Shown here one piece after another: positions 52,206-62,638 of a stretch of DNA of 64,000 nt. Source of the stretch: Epiperipatus broadwayi (Eukaryota; Onychophora; Udeonychophora; Euonychophora; Peripatidae). Location of the stretch: NCBI GenBank assembly GCA_028023455.1, contig JAQFVV010006650.1:1-64000 (forward strand), in the 5' to 3' direction. Each line of letters begins with the position of its first letter. The stretch's first letter is position 1. Below the pieces are notes generated by a model. The model searched no databases and was not told the origin of the DNA. It saw nothing but the letters and a program-made list of their open reading frames with translations. The position numbers and the translations under genes are program-made.

Positions 52206-52471
52206 CTTTGTGTTTAGATCTAATTTCTAAAATTCCTGTCTTTCATTGATGATAGCAAATAAATTGAAATTATGATCTGAAAATGGAATTAAAGTTAGAG
52301 ATAGTGAATGCATGCTCTGACATTTATGAAAACATACGCTTGCCAGTGTTTTTGGTAGAACACTATCTGTTGACATAAATACAAGCGTTAGCAAGTTTTT
52401 AACTTGTTTTTTTTTTTCACATATATATATAATAAATAAAATATCCATTAATTAAAAACAATATTGTAATT

Positions 52472-52909
52472 ATAATTGAAATAATATTTTTAACGGTTTA
52501 CAAACAATTACAAACAATCCTTAAATCCGCAGAAGTACCTTTGGTTACTTTCTAACCTGCCTCAACTGCCATTAAATTTAACAACCAAAAGTGGAAGCAA
52601 ATGTCATCAATTCAAATTCCACGAATCCTGTATTTTAATGTTAGAAGCTTGACGATTTATTAAATGCGCTTTATTTCTGTTTATAAAAATTAAAGAGGCA
52701 ATTTTTATAAACAGGAATAAAGCGCATTTAATAAATCGACAAGCTTCTAACATTAAAATAAGAGATTTGTGAAATTTGAATTGATGATGTTTGCTTCTGC
52801 ATTTGGTTTTTGAATATAATGGCAGTTGAGGCAGGTTAGAAAGTAACCGAAAGTACTTCTACGGATTTAAGGATTGTTTGTAAACCGTTAAAAATATTAT
52901 TTCAATTAT
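52472..52909. mobile_element. Large palindromic (foldback/MITE-like) element, 438 bp
   Basis: The two halves are almost fully complementary. Outer arms are ATAATTGAAATAATATTTTT and its reverse complement ending at 52909; inner landmarks AACGGTTTAC, AATCCTTAAATCCGCAGAAG, ACTTTCTAACCTGCCTCAAC and GCGCTTTATT all recur inverted. The centre is near 52690 (TGTTTATAAAAATT / AATTTTTATAAACA). No ORF. It shares the AATC.TTAAATCCGCAGAAGTAC block with the palindrome at 49955, so both belong to one family. Confidence 0.92.
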
Positions 52910-52938
52910 ATATATATATATATATATATCAGAAAAAA

Positions 52939-53022
52939 AGTTTGCTATTAACTGATAGGAAACACTTTGATTCCTTTTGGTACCTTAAAGGAATTGAGCA
53001 GGGCAAATTAGTAATGAACATG
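52939..53022 (+). repeat. Interspersed repeat, copy 2 (beside a TA tract)
   Basis: Direct-sense match to the reverse complement of 9293-9372. It sits about 10 bp beyond a (TA)n run (52910-52930) that also abuts the foldback element. Confidence 0.7.
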
Positions 53023-53319
53023 GATGGGCAGCTCACCCACATGCATTAACAAGCATAGTGGGTTTATTAGCTTTTTACCTCTAAGTTTAAGAGCAAGAAA
53101 AACCTTGGTCTTTCATCTCTGTTGCCTGATAATGCAAAATGAATGTTTGTGTAAATGATAAATATTTTTCCAACATATAAAATTATGACAGACAAAAATA
53201 AATTAAGGCCATTATTTACAGGAGGTTGCAAAGTCACCAACCAAGGTAGAAGATGATGGCCAAAGTCAGAGGGTGCTAAGAATACCCTGATTGCAGATAC
53301 AGGCTACCATTTGATGACA

Positions 53320-54090
53320 ACATTTTTTGAGATACATACAACTGCAGATCACTTTCAAGTGAAGGAAAGATTGCAAAAATTAGAAGAACTGTCTTATATT
53401 AAATGGGACATTATTTGACTTTGTGAAGTTAGAAGAAATGGTGAAGAGAGAATTGATTTAAAAAGTGGACATGTACACTATTATTTAAAAGTACATGTAT
53501 TGGAAATAAATGTGGAGTAAAATTCTTTATAAATAAAAAGTGGAAGAACAACATTGTGGACATTGATGGTGTATCAGACAGACTGGCAATATTAATTATA
53601 CAACTTAAAATCAGATACCAATGCAGATAATTCAGATTTATGATCCAACAAGTTCTCATAATGATGAAGTACTTCAAGATTTTCCATATGGATGTACAAA
53701 AGGCTTTTGATCAAAATAACATTTCAAAATTGTTAGAGGAGACGTTAATGTTAGAATTGGTAAACAAATGAAAGATAAACATGCTCTACATAATTTTGGT
53801 TATGGTAATAGAAATAAGAGAGGACATTGACTTATGTTGTTTGCAGAAAAAAAAAAACATTTATATTATGAATTTTATTTTTTGAGAAAAATGTTTAGAA
53901 AAATGGATATGGAAGCATTTATTAGAAAGTACAGCAGAAATGGATTATATTTTGACTAACAGAAAATACATATTTCAATATTGTAATCTTCTTAATAAAT
54001 TTAACACAGAAAGTGAATATCAATTAGTAAAATGTAAGATATATATTAATGCAAAAGTAGAGAGACAAAACAGAAACATTCTAATAAATT
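53320..54090 (+). pseudogene. Endonuclease (exonuclease/endonuclease/phosphatase-like) domain of the RTE element
   Basis: Multi-frame translation gives LEELSYIKWDIIGLCEVRRN, then GVKFFINKKWKNNIVDIDGV, SDRLAILIIQL, QIIQIYDPTSSHNDE (normally YAPTSS) and VRGDVNVRIG (normally GDFNA.IG). Near the end, TNRKYIFQ...LNKFNTESEYQLVKCKI aligns with the conserved block whose active-site motif is SDHR; here it reads SEYQ, so the catalytic Asp-His pair is lost. The domain would nick target DNA to prime reverse transcription. Inactive. Confidence 0.8.
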
Positions 54091-54336
54091 TAAATTAGAA
54101 CTTACAAATCAGTTTCAAGTACTAGTAGATTTTGAACATGATTCAGATTGGAATGAAATTAATATAAAAATAAGGGAAACACTTTCAAAAACTGCAATAA
54201 AGATAGCTGGTGGAATAAAGTAGCAATTGACCAATAAAATTTCCATTCAGACTATAGAATTTATTAAGAGAAGAAGGAATATGAATATATACAAAAATGA
54301 TGCATTAAAAAGGATTGAATATCTCAAATTGTGTAA

Positions 54337-54609
54337 TTGGTATGGAAAAAAGTTGAATATGATATAAGAAAGTATAACTGTGAAGAAGCAAAGAAAGCTG
54401 TAAAAGAGAATGTAAAACAACATTTTGGTATTGGTTGGAAATTTATATCTGCAATAAGAAAAAAAGATGGAATTATTACTAAAAAGAAAGATGACATCAT
54501 GAAATGGGTAGAAGACTTGTATCAAGAATTATATTGTAATAAAGATCAAGTATGTTCTATAACTATGACATCTTCTGAATTGCCCAGAATTTTAAATGAA
54601 TGCAATTAA
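54337..54609 (+). pseudogene. RTE linker region between endonuclease and RT
   Basis: 90-codon open stretch with WKKVEYDIRKYNCEEAKKAV, then IGWKFISAIRKKDGIITKKK and MKWVEDLYQELY, matching the connector of RTE-type polyproteins that leads into RT. The first Met is internal, not a true start. A frameshift follows before RT. Confidence 0.7.
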
Positions 54610-54638
54610 ATGTCTGAAGAAAGGAAAACTGCCAGACA

Positions 54639-55331
54639 ATGTTGGAAGATATATTAAAAGAAGCAGGTGTGGAAATTGAATTTTTAGAAAAGTTATATAC
54701 CAGATGTCTAAATAATAAAGATGTGCCAGATGATTATAAGAATGCAGTATTAATATTAATACTGAAAAAAGGCAATAAAGATGATATTAGAAATTACAGA
54801 CCTATCAACCTTCTATCAGTTTTATACAAAAATTTTACAAAGATAATTGCAACTTATCTACAGAGAACATTGGATTTCCACCTATCAACAAAACAAGCTG
54901 GAATTAAAAATGGTTTTAGTACCGTAGATCATATCCAGGTATTGAGAGAAGTTATAAAGAGGACAAATGAATATGTGTTGTCATTATGCTTTGGATTTGT
55001 AGATTATGAAAAGGCATTTGATTCTAGAAACTTTTCTTCAGTGATTAAAGCAATGGATCATCAAGTTATAGATCAAGGATATTGTCATATTTTAAAGAAT
55101 ATTTCTAAAAATGCAAAAGCAACAATTAAATTACATAATGATCCTAAGAAAGTTAACATTGAGAAGGATGTAAAACAGGGTGACTCCATGTCTCCAAAAC
55201 TTTTTACAGCAGTGCTGCAAAAACTATTTTGTAGATTAATATGGGAAGATAAAAGAGTGAAAGTAAATGGAGATTACTTAAGTCATTTGGATTTTGAAGA
55301 TGATGTAGTTATTTTTTTTTTTTTCAAATAA
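54639..55331 (+). pseudogene. Reverse transcriptase palm of the RTE element
   Basis: 230 codons with the ordered RT motifs: VLILILKKGNKDDIRNYRPI (motif 1-2), KQAGIKNGFSTVDHIQVLRE, FGFVDYEKAFDS (motif A with catalytic Asp), VKQGDSMSPKLFTAVLQKLF (motif B) and LDFEDDVVIF (motif C; usual F/YADD has Glu for Ala, both Asp kept). It ends in a T-rich slip (55311-55324) that frameshifts the protein. Reverse-transcribes element RNA at nicked target DNA; this copy is broken. Confidence 0.88.
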
Positions 55332-55350
55332 AGCTTTAGAGCTGCCGGAA

Positions 55351-56040
55351 ATGTTGCAGGAGTTATCAGAGGAAAGTAAGAACTTTGGACTAGAGATAAA
55401 TGTTAAAAAGACTAAAGTAATGTTTAATGGCTTTTCTCAAAATTCGAAAATAAAGATTGATTATGATGAGTTAAAAGAAGTTAACAGTTACAAATATCTT
55501 GGTCAGATAATTAATACAGTTGGAAACATATTGGATGAAATTAATAATAGAATTATACTTGGTTGGTGTGATGTTGGTAGAAATAATTTGATACTAAAAG
55601 GAAATATGCTTATGTTTTTGAAAAGGAAGGTTTTTAATAAAATAGTTTTAACAGTTATTACTTATGGATCTGAGACATGAATACTTCATAGAAGAGCAAT
55701 ACAGAGACTTCAAACCACTCAAAGAAGTATGGAAAGATGCATGATGGGGTAACAAGAAGAGAATGGAAATGTTATATGTGGGTAAGATATCAAACTGGTA
55801 TTACTGACTTCATTGAAAAAATTAAAAACCTGAAGTGGAGTTGGGCTTGAAATCTTGCTAAAAGATATGATAATAGATGTACAATTGAAATCTTAAACTG
55901 GATTCCCAGAAATTTTTAAAGATCCAGAAAGAGACCACATTTAGATGGATAGATGAAATAAAAGAGTGTGCAGGGGTAGTGTGGAAAAGCGAAAGAGAGA
56001 GAAGATGAATTGAACTTGGAGAGACTTTCATCCTGTAGTG
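55351..56040 (+). pseudogene. RT thumb and C-terminal region of the RTE element
   Basis: 55351-55680 continues LEINVKKTKVMFNGFSQN and VNSYKYLGQIINT (thumb) and LTVITYGSET before a TGA replacing the usual Trp of GSETW. After this the frame continues brokenly with LHRRAIQRLQTTQRSMERCM, TRREWK-like and LKWSWA.NLAKRYDNR...ILNWIPRN, matching the C-terminal block of RTE proteins (WAGHLARR.DNRW...W.PR). The sequence then runs to the GATGAT end. Confidence 0.82.
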
Positions 56041-56065
56041 GATTGACAATGGTTGATGATGATGA

Positions 56066-56192
<127 letters not shown>

Positions 56193-56242
56193 ATATTTAT
56201 AGAACGCCATCTGTGTATATATATATATATACAAACAATAAT

Positions 56243-56399
56243 TAATACAGTAAAAATATTTAAAAAAAAACAACAAATATATACCATAATTTAATACAAG
56301 TACTTTAAACTATCTATGTACTCAGAGATAGTTGAAAGTACTTATTTTAAATCATGGTATATATTTGTTTTTTTTTTTTCTAATATTTTTCCTGTATTA
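56243..56399. mobile_element. Palindromic element, 157 bp
   Basis: TAATACAG.AAAAATATT at the left pairs with AATATTTTTCCTGTATTA at the right; inner arms ACAAATATATACCAT and ATGGTATATATTTGT pair, converging on AGTACTTTAAACTATCT/AGATAGTTGAAAGTACT. No ORF. Its sequence differs from the palindromes at 49955 and 52472. Confidence 0.85.
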
Positions 56400-56417
56400 A
56401 ATAGTATGTAAAACAAT

Positions 56418-56563
56418 AATATGTGTTAGTATTAAATATGCACACATTATATAATTTGAATATGATATATTGAACAATTATCTTGAACAATTCTATAAAT
56501 AATAACAATTTTATTAAATCTTCAAATTATATAATGTGTGCATATTTAATACTAGCACATATT
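56418..56563. mobile_element. Inverted-repeat element, 146 bp, ~43-bp arms
   Basis: AATATGTG.TAGTATTAAATATGCACACATTAT...TTTGAA on the left is mirrored at 56521-56563, with a ~60-bp spacer. It starts 19 bp beyond the preceding palindrome. MITE-like. Confidence 0.8.
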
Positions 56564-56639
56564 AAAATTTTATATATTGCATTTATAACACACATTTATT
56601 TTGTTATATGTATTAATTATTGTATTGTTTTGAATAATT

Positions 56640-56737
56640 ATATATATATATATATATATATATAATTGGATTACATACTTTGTTTAATTATATATATATA
56701 TATATAATGAAACATAATTATATATATATATATATAA
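56640..56737. repeat. Cluster of short (TA)n runs with a tandem unit
   Basis: Three TA runs bordered by AATT; the unit ATTATATA(TA)nATGAAACA occurs twice in tandem (56689-56715 and 56716-56743). Confidence 0.8.
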
Positions 56738-56743
56738 TGAAAC

Positions 56744-59700
56744 AGAAAGATTTGAATTGGAATCTTAAGTTTCACCTTTTTCTATCGTCTCTTACCCATC
56801 ACATTATCCTATCCAAATTTAAACTTTTTGGTATCAAATTGTGTGTGTAGTAATATTAAAAATGTATAAATATTTGTAAAATTCACCATAAACTCATGCA
56901 CATTTTGATAAAAAATTTAAAACAATAAATAAAATTATTTGATAATTTAAATTTATCTTTTAGTTATATAATTTTTTATAACTTTAACTATTTATTTTAA
57001 ATTATAAATTTTCATTAGTTTATTGCTTTTCTTAAAATCACATTTTAAATAATAATTTAGAAAATTAGATTGTAATTTAAAAGAAAACTAAAAATAATAA
57101 TATATTATTTTTTGTACTTGAAATTTTGCAAGTAATAGTCTGTGAGAGATAATACATTAATTAATTAGAAAATTCCCTAAAAGCTTTAATTACGAAAATG
57201 TTAAAAGGTAAAATAAACCTAAACAATAGGAATGCAGCTTTCTGAATTAATTAAACTTATAAAAATGCATTGGTTCTTTTTGGGGCAAATGAATGGAGCT
57301 AAAAATAAAATAGAATAAAAAAAAGATAAGATAAAGAAAGGAGGTCATTTTGGACTTCTAAGAACTTTTTAGTTAGACTTTGACTATGCTCTTGCTTAGT
57401 TGAGGGAATCCAAATCTTAAAATTAATTTGTCCACTACAATATGATTGAGTAGGAAACTCCCAGACTATTCTCCTCCTGGAAATCATCGATCATATGCTC
57501 AAACCTCCACATGTGCCCTTCAACAATTAAACCAAGAGGATCTGCTGCCCGAGCAATCAGAAAGATGCTGCTGCTACTGAAATGAATTAATAAACTGAGT
57601 GCTGGAAAAAAACTGCTATTGTTTGAACTCATGAAAAATCTGCTACTGACCATGAAATCTGAAAGTTTCTTATAAAACTGGTACCTGTACCCAAGGCCAT
57701 CTAGAGTACTCTAAATATTAGTCAAGCTATAGCTCACTCTGTATATAAATTGTACAATTATTAATTTCATTATTAATCTATTATGTAAATATTTTTAATA
57801 ATCTACATTACCTAACTCTGTCTATTTCTTGGGTACATATTTCTAATTTCATATTTTTTTATTATCTAATGATAGCATACCTATAATATTTGTGATCAGA
57901 CTTTGCCAAATTTTTAAAAATAAATCTTAATCAAAACGATTGCCATCTTGCACAGAAACCTATTAATATATTTCTTTTATATACTCATGTTGGCTGGTCG
58001 GCTCATAAATTTTCATAATTCTCTAAATACAAATACATGATTGCCTAAAACAGTGGATGTGTGTCCTGTAAATCATATAATTAATATTTAGTTCTATAAA
58101 TTATTTTGTTATTTTCATATAAATTGACATGCATTTGGTGCTTCATTTATTGTAAATGCAGTGGTCTACTATATAACAAGTGGTGGACATATTAGTTTTT
58201 AATAACAACCCAACTTACCTATTGCTTTTACACTTTTTTATAAATTTATAAATAATAAATTCATTATGTGCATTTCTTTGAGAGCCAAATAATATTTATT
58301 AAATGTTGGTAATGTAGGACCAAGTCATATATTTATATTAAACCTTAACAAAATATTATGTGAATTGTACATGTGTTACAGTTTAGAGATGCAAATACCC
58401 ATTATGTGACTTAGATATCCCAGATCCTACAGGATTTATTGAATCCCAGTCATCCTACACAAGTGGACATAATGAATGTTCCCATAGGGCTTGACACCCA
58501 TCATGCAGTCAGGATGTAAGTGGCACAAACCATTTACTCCTGATTATTCTTATGTGACATCTTACCTTTGGGCCTATGGGAAAATGCCAGCCCATTGTTT
58601 TAAACTCATCCATTGGCTTCACAGTTTTAATGTATTGCCACACTCGTATCACAGTTCTAAATGTACCACATGTTTCTTATTATTAATTTTATTATCCAAT
58701 GTATGACTTTGTCTCTGCATTAATGACATAAATTCACTCTCAAACTTATGTCTGCCCATAATTAATCACTTATAAATATCTTAGTTCATTAAATAAAATA
58801 TATGTCTGCAGTTGCTATTATCAATCCCAATTTAGACTCATGCATTTCAAAGATATTAAATCCCCAAAGACATGTTCCTGAAATACTTGATCAAGAATTC
58901 AGGTAGCTAGATTATGTTAGCCAAATAATTGTATGTTTTTGAAAATATAACAGTATTGGAGTAATACCGCTACTGAAAGCATAATATAATCATAATGTTT
59001 TTAATTAAATCATTTAGTACAAAATATTCTTATTAAATAATTTCAAACCATATGTCTGCCATCCTATATTTATTTATTCGACACCCATTCAATATACTAT
59101 CTTCTTGATTATTTAACATATAAATGTCTAATATTAATATTATATATAGCTAACTCAAAAATAAAGTCTATGAGAGTCTTACATCACTCTGATTCCCATG
59201 CCTAAAGAAATGTTTACTAATATGGCATCAGATGCATTGTTTTGTAGAGTGTATTGCGGAACTGATAAACCATGTTTGAACTCAGTACTACTGGTAGCTT
59301 TGCTACCTATGGTGCTACATTCATTGTGGTGGTCGAATTCTGCACTATGTTAATGAAGCATATGAATCTTATCATTACATACTATAATTTTTTTTTTTTA
59401 GCATTTGGCACCGATAACGTGAGGCTTCGTTACAAAAACCCATATGCCCTAAATAGACATATGATGTACATAAATTTCTTTTCACTTTTGGGACCTGAGT
59501 TAGTCATTAGCCATTTATTCTATATATATATATATATATATGATTTTTTTTTTATAAAAATAATAAGAAAAATAAATCGAGTGAGAGATTGTGGGTTGAA
59601 TGGATAGATGAATGGTAGACATAATAACAAGTTTAAATAAAGCAGGGATGTATGTGAAGTTAAGAAGGATCGAAAATTACTTTATCTAGTGAATTTTTTA

Positions 59701-59899
59701 TAGATATAAATAATCAATCGCAAAGTGAGACAAGCAAGTAGCAGTAAATGTTTTATTAATGTTATTATTATATATGTTAGACAGCAGTAGCTTACATATG
59801 TTAAACAGCAGTAGCATAGAAAATATAGAGATAGGGCAATGTATAGTAGGTGAGGGCAGTGAAACAATAGGATATAACCAAGATACCAGAGGGGGTAGT
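56744..59899. other. Mixed unassigned region
   Basis: Minus frames 57653-57435 and 57487-57299 are less compositionally biased than elsewhere (the first contains ADPLGLIVEGHMWRFEHMID, the second FPTQSYCSGQINFKIWIPST). They might be a fragment of an old coding element, but I recognise no family. 58390-58700 is relatively GC-rich and unassigned. A short (TA)n is at 59521-59541. No confident gene. Confidence 0.4.
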
Positions 59900-60039
59900 C
59901 TAATGCTAGTATATATATAAATAAAATAAAGAAATAATATTTAAGAAAAATAAAATCATGGAGAAAGCTAACTGAGATATTGAGAAAAGGTAGGCAGAGA
60001 ATGACAGTCTAGAGCAACAAGTAAATTTACCTGAAGCTT

Positions 60040-60440
60040 TTGAGTCAACACTGAAGTAAATGGAAGCTCTGCAGCAGTATAAAGGATCAATGGACTTTAA
60101 TTTAAAGTTCATTGAAGAAATACTTAGGCAGAATAGGGAAGAAATGAGGAGAATATATGAAAAGGAAATGAGAAGGAGAAAAGAAGAATCAAAAAAGAGA
60201 TAGGAAGAAGAAAAGATAAGAGTTAGGGAGTATCAGGAATTTAAAAAGTGATGTGTTAGTGAGGGGAGAATTGAAGGAGAAGGGATTGAAAAGATACACT
60301 CTTCAATTCCTTCAGTTTTTAAAAAGGAAAAGAAAGAGGAATGAACAACCATTTTCCTATGTTGAGGACCACAGGACATCAGGGGAATTAATGCTCACTT
60401 CAAATTGCAAGCAACTGTTCAGCATGGATTGTTAAAACAG
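60040..60440 (+). pseudogene. Purine-rich coiled-coil-like coding relic
   Basis: One plus frame reads MEALQQYKGSMDFNLKFIEE, then ILRQNREEMRRIYEKEMRRR and KEESKKR before a stop, then continues EEEKIRVREYQEFKK. The charged heptad-like pattern looks like a coiled coil, such as the N-terminus of some retrotransposon Gag proteins. Stops interrupt it and no diagnostic motif is present. It ends about 280 bp upstream of the R palindrome and may belong to the same degraded element. Assignment to a mobile element is inference. Confidence 0.35.
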
Positions 60441-60720
60441 TAAGATCTCTAACTAATGAACTTTAATTCTAAAAAAGAAACTTTTACAGTATGTTAAAAC
60501 TGTAAGAACATTAGTTAATTAATGAACACTAAGTGTAAACTTTCCCAGTATTTAAATTATTGCAATAGAAATTCCTATCTGACCAAACTTACTCAGTTAT
60601 TAATAATTATTTTATTGAATGTATTATTATTTTTTGTAAATCATTTCTATTACTTTATTTTTTTCTGTTCTTTTAATGTTTTTATTATGATTTTTTTTCT
60701 CTTAAAATATATTACATAAA

Positions 60721-61685
60721 TATTAAATTTAAGTCGGGCATGAATGGCTGCATATATTTGTAAAGTTATATTAATTGATTAAGGGAGGGTTAATCTTAAG
60801 TTATTTGTTTCGTAGTTAAATTATGTTAATCAATTGGATATGTTGGTGTAATTAATAAATGTAGCATGAGATTCACTACATGCAGGATCATATTATACAC
60901 CACACTTGGGCAAAAAAAGTCCCATATCTCACTGACCATTGGAAGCAGATGGTATTCCCTGCTTCTTGGATCAACCTTTTTAGCCTATGAAATGGGATAG
61001 TAAGACAGAAAATGCATTCCCTTCCTATGGAGTTTTTTTTACTGTTCTTCTTGCCAGACAGATGTAGTATTCCTGTACTGGATGATATTCAATGTCTTCT
61101 ATAACCATACTGTTCAGATGTACATTCCTGAAAGTATAGTATTTATTCTATCAAAAATATTGCTGCATTAAATACATCGATGTATCAGATGGATTGACAT
61201 TGGTTTGACTGCAAACTTTTGGCCTAAGGTTAAATAAGGGATAGAATATTTTCTTTTCAAATGCAATTTATGTAGTGTATTCATACTCAACATTTTAATA
61301 AAATATTAAATTCATCTGTTCGAACTTCAAAAACAAAAGTTAAAAATGTAAATTAATTGTGAAAGTAAAAGTTAGACTAAAATAATAATTCTAAATTACA
61401 TATATGTTAAATAAATGTTTGTGTGTGCTATTACTAGCAGTGGCTTGTTTTATTTTTTTTTAATGTGGAAAATGTTTTTAAATAAGAATTTATATTTTAT
61501 AAATCTCCATGTCTCACTGAGCCAGTGGCATGGGCTGAAGGTCAGAATAAAACATATGTAAAGATTAGATCTTAACAGCACATATCTGCCTACTCTATAC
61601 ATTTTCCAGGTTCAAATAGCCTGGTGGCACTCTGTACAGCAGATACGGTAAGACTGCTAGCTTCAAATTCCCGATCATTATTATA
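60721..61685 (+). repeat. Repeat family R, copy 2
   Basis: Left arm of the palindrome. Relative to copy 1 it has an extra block, about 60899-60985 (CCCATATCTCACTGACCATT...CCCTGCTTCTTGGATCA), that is shared with copy 3 but absent at 24240. Copy 1 therefore carries a deletion, or copies 2 and 3 form a subfamily. The inner end has CTAGCTTCAAATTCCCGATC, weakly pol III B-box-like. Confidence 0.85.
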
Positions 61686-61689
61686 ATCA

Positions 61690-62638
61690 GTTAGTCAAGG
61701 GAAGAATCACAGTCACACTGTATCTCTGCTACAGGACACCACCAGGCCAGTTGAACCTGGAAAATTTATAGAGTAGGCAAATACATGCTGTTAAGATCTA
61801 GTTTTTACATGTTTTATTCTGACCATCAGCTCATGCCACTAGCTCAGTGAGATGTGGAGATTTATAAAATATAATTTCTTAAAATTCTTTTCAATATAAA
61901 AAAAAAATAAAAGAAGCCACTGCCAGTAATAACACACACAGACATTTATTTAACATATATGTAATTTAGAATTATTATTTTAGTCTAACTTTTACTTTAA
62001 CATTTAATTTACATTTTTAACTTTTATTTTTGAAGTTTGCACAGATGAATTTAATATTTTATTAAAGTGTTGAGTATAAATTGACTACATAGATTGCATT
62101 TGAAAAAAAAAAATCTATCCCTTATTTAACTCTAGGCCAAAAGTTCACAGTTAAACCAATGTCAATCTATCTGATACATTGATGTATTCAAATGCAGCAT
62201 GAATACAACAGCACAAATACTATACTATCAGGAATGTATATCTGAACAGCATGGTTATAGAAGACATTGACTCTCATCCATTATAGGAATACTACATCCA
62301 TCTGGCGAGAAGAACAATAAAAAAACTCCATAGGAAGGGACTGCATTTTTTGTCTTACTATCCCATTCCATAGGCTAAAAAGGGATGATCCAAGGAGCAG
62401 GGAATACTGTCTCCTTCCGATGGTCAGTAAAAAAAGGCTTATTTTGCCTGAGTGTGGCATATAAGGTGATCCTGCACTTAGCAGACCTCATACTACATTT
62501 ACTAATTACACCAATATATCCAATCCATTGACTCAATTTAACTATGAAACAAATAACCTAAGATTTACTTTCCCTTAATTAAACTAATATAATTTTACAA
62601 ATGTATGCAGCCATTCATGTCCGACTTAAATTTAGCAT
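61690..62638 (-). repeat. Repeat family R, copy 3 (inverted)
   Basis: Right arm of the palindrome. Its reverse complement begins TGCTAAATTTAAGTCGGACA and follows copy 2 throughout. It is closer to copy 2 than to copy 1, since it shares the CCCTGCTCCTTGGATCA block. Confidence 0.85.

Larger units (their letters stand above)
53320..56065 (+). mobile_element. RTE-like non-LTR retrotransposon, nearly full length, inactive
   Basis: Order is apurinic-type endonuclease (about 53320-54090), linker (54100-54610), reverse transcriptase (54639-55680 in two frames), C-terminal domain (55681-56040), then a GATGATGATGAT end running into (ATCT)n. This layout, the short total of ~2.7 kb, the absence of a separate ORF1 and the simple-repeat 3' end are typical of the RTE clade. 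Reading frames are broken by stops and frameshifts throughout. The 5' limit is set by the first endonuclease-like residues and may extend slightly upstream (GC-richer from 53220). Confidence 0.85.
60721..62638. repeat. Large palindrome of two inverted R repeats (about 1.9 kb)
   Basis: The left arm 60721-61685 and right arm 61690-62638 are reverse complements along nearly their whole length (AAGTCGG(G/A)CATGAATGGC at both outer edges, TGCCTACTCTATA near the centre), roughly 85-90% identical by eye. The centre is near 61685. A single copy of the same unit is at 24067-24955. Confidence 0.88.

Noticed and set aside
54247-54525. 92-codon hydrophobic minus frame
   Set aside because: Antisense shadow of the RTE linker region.
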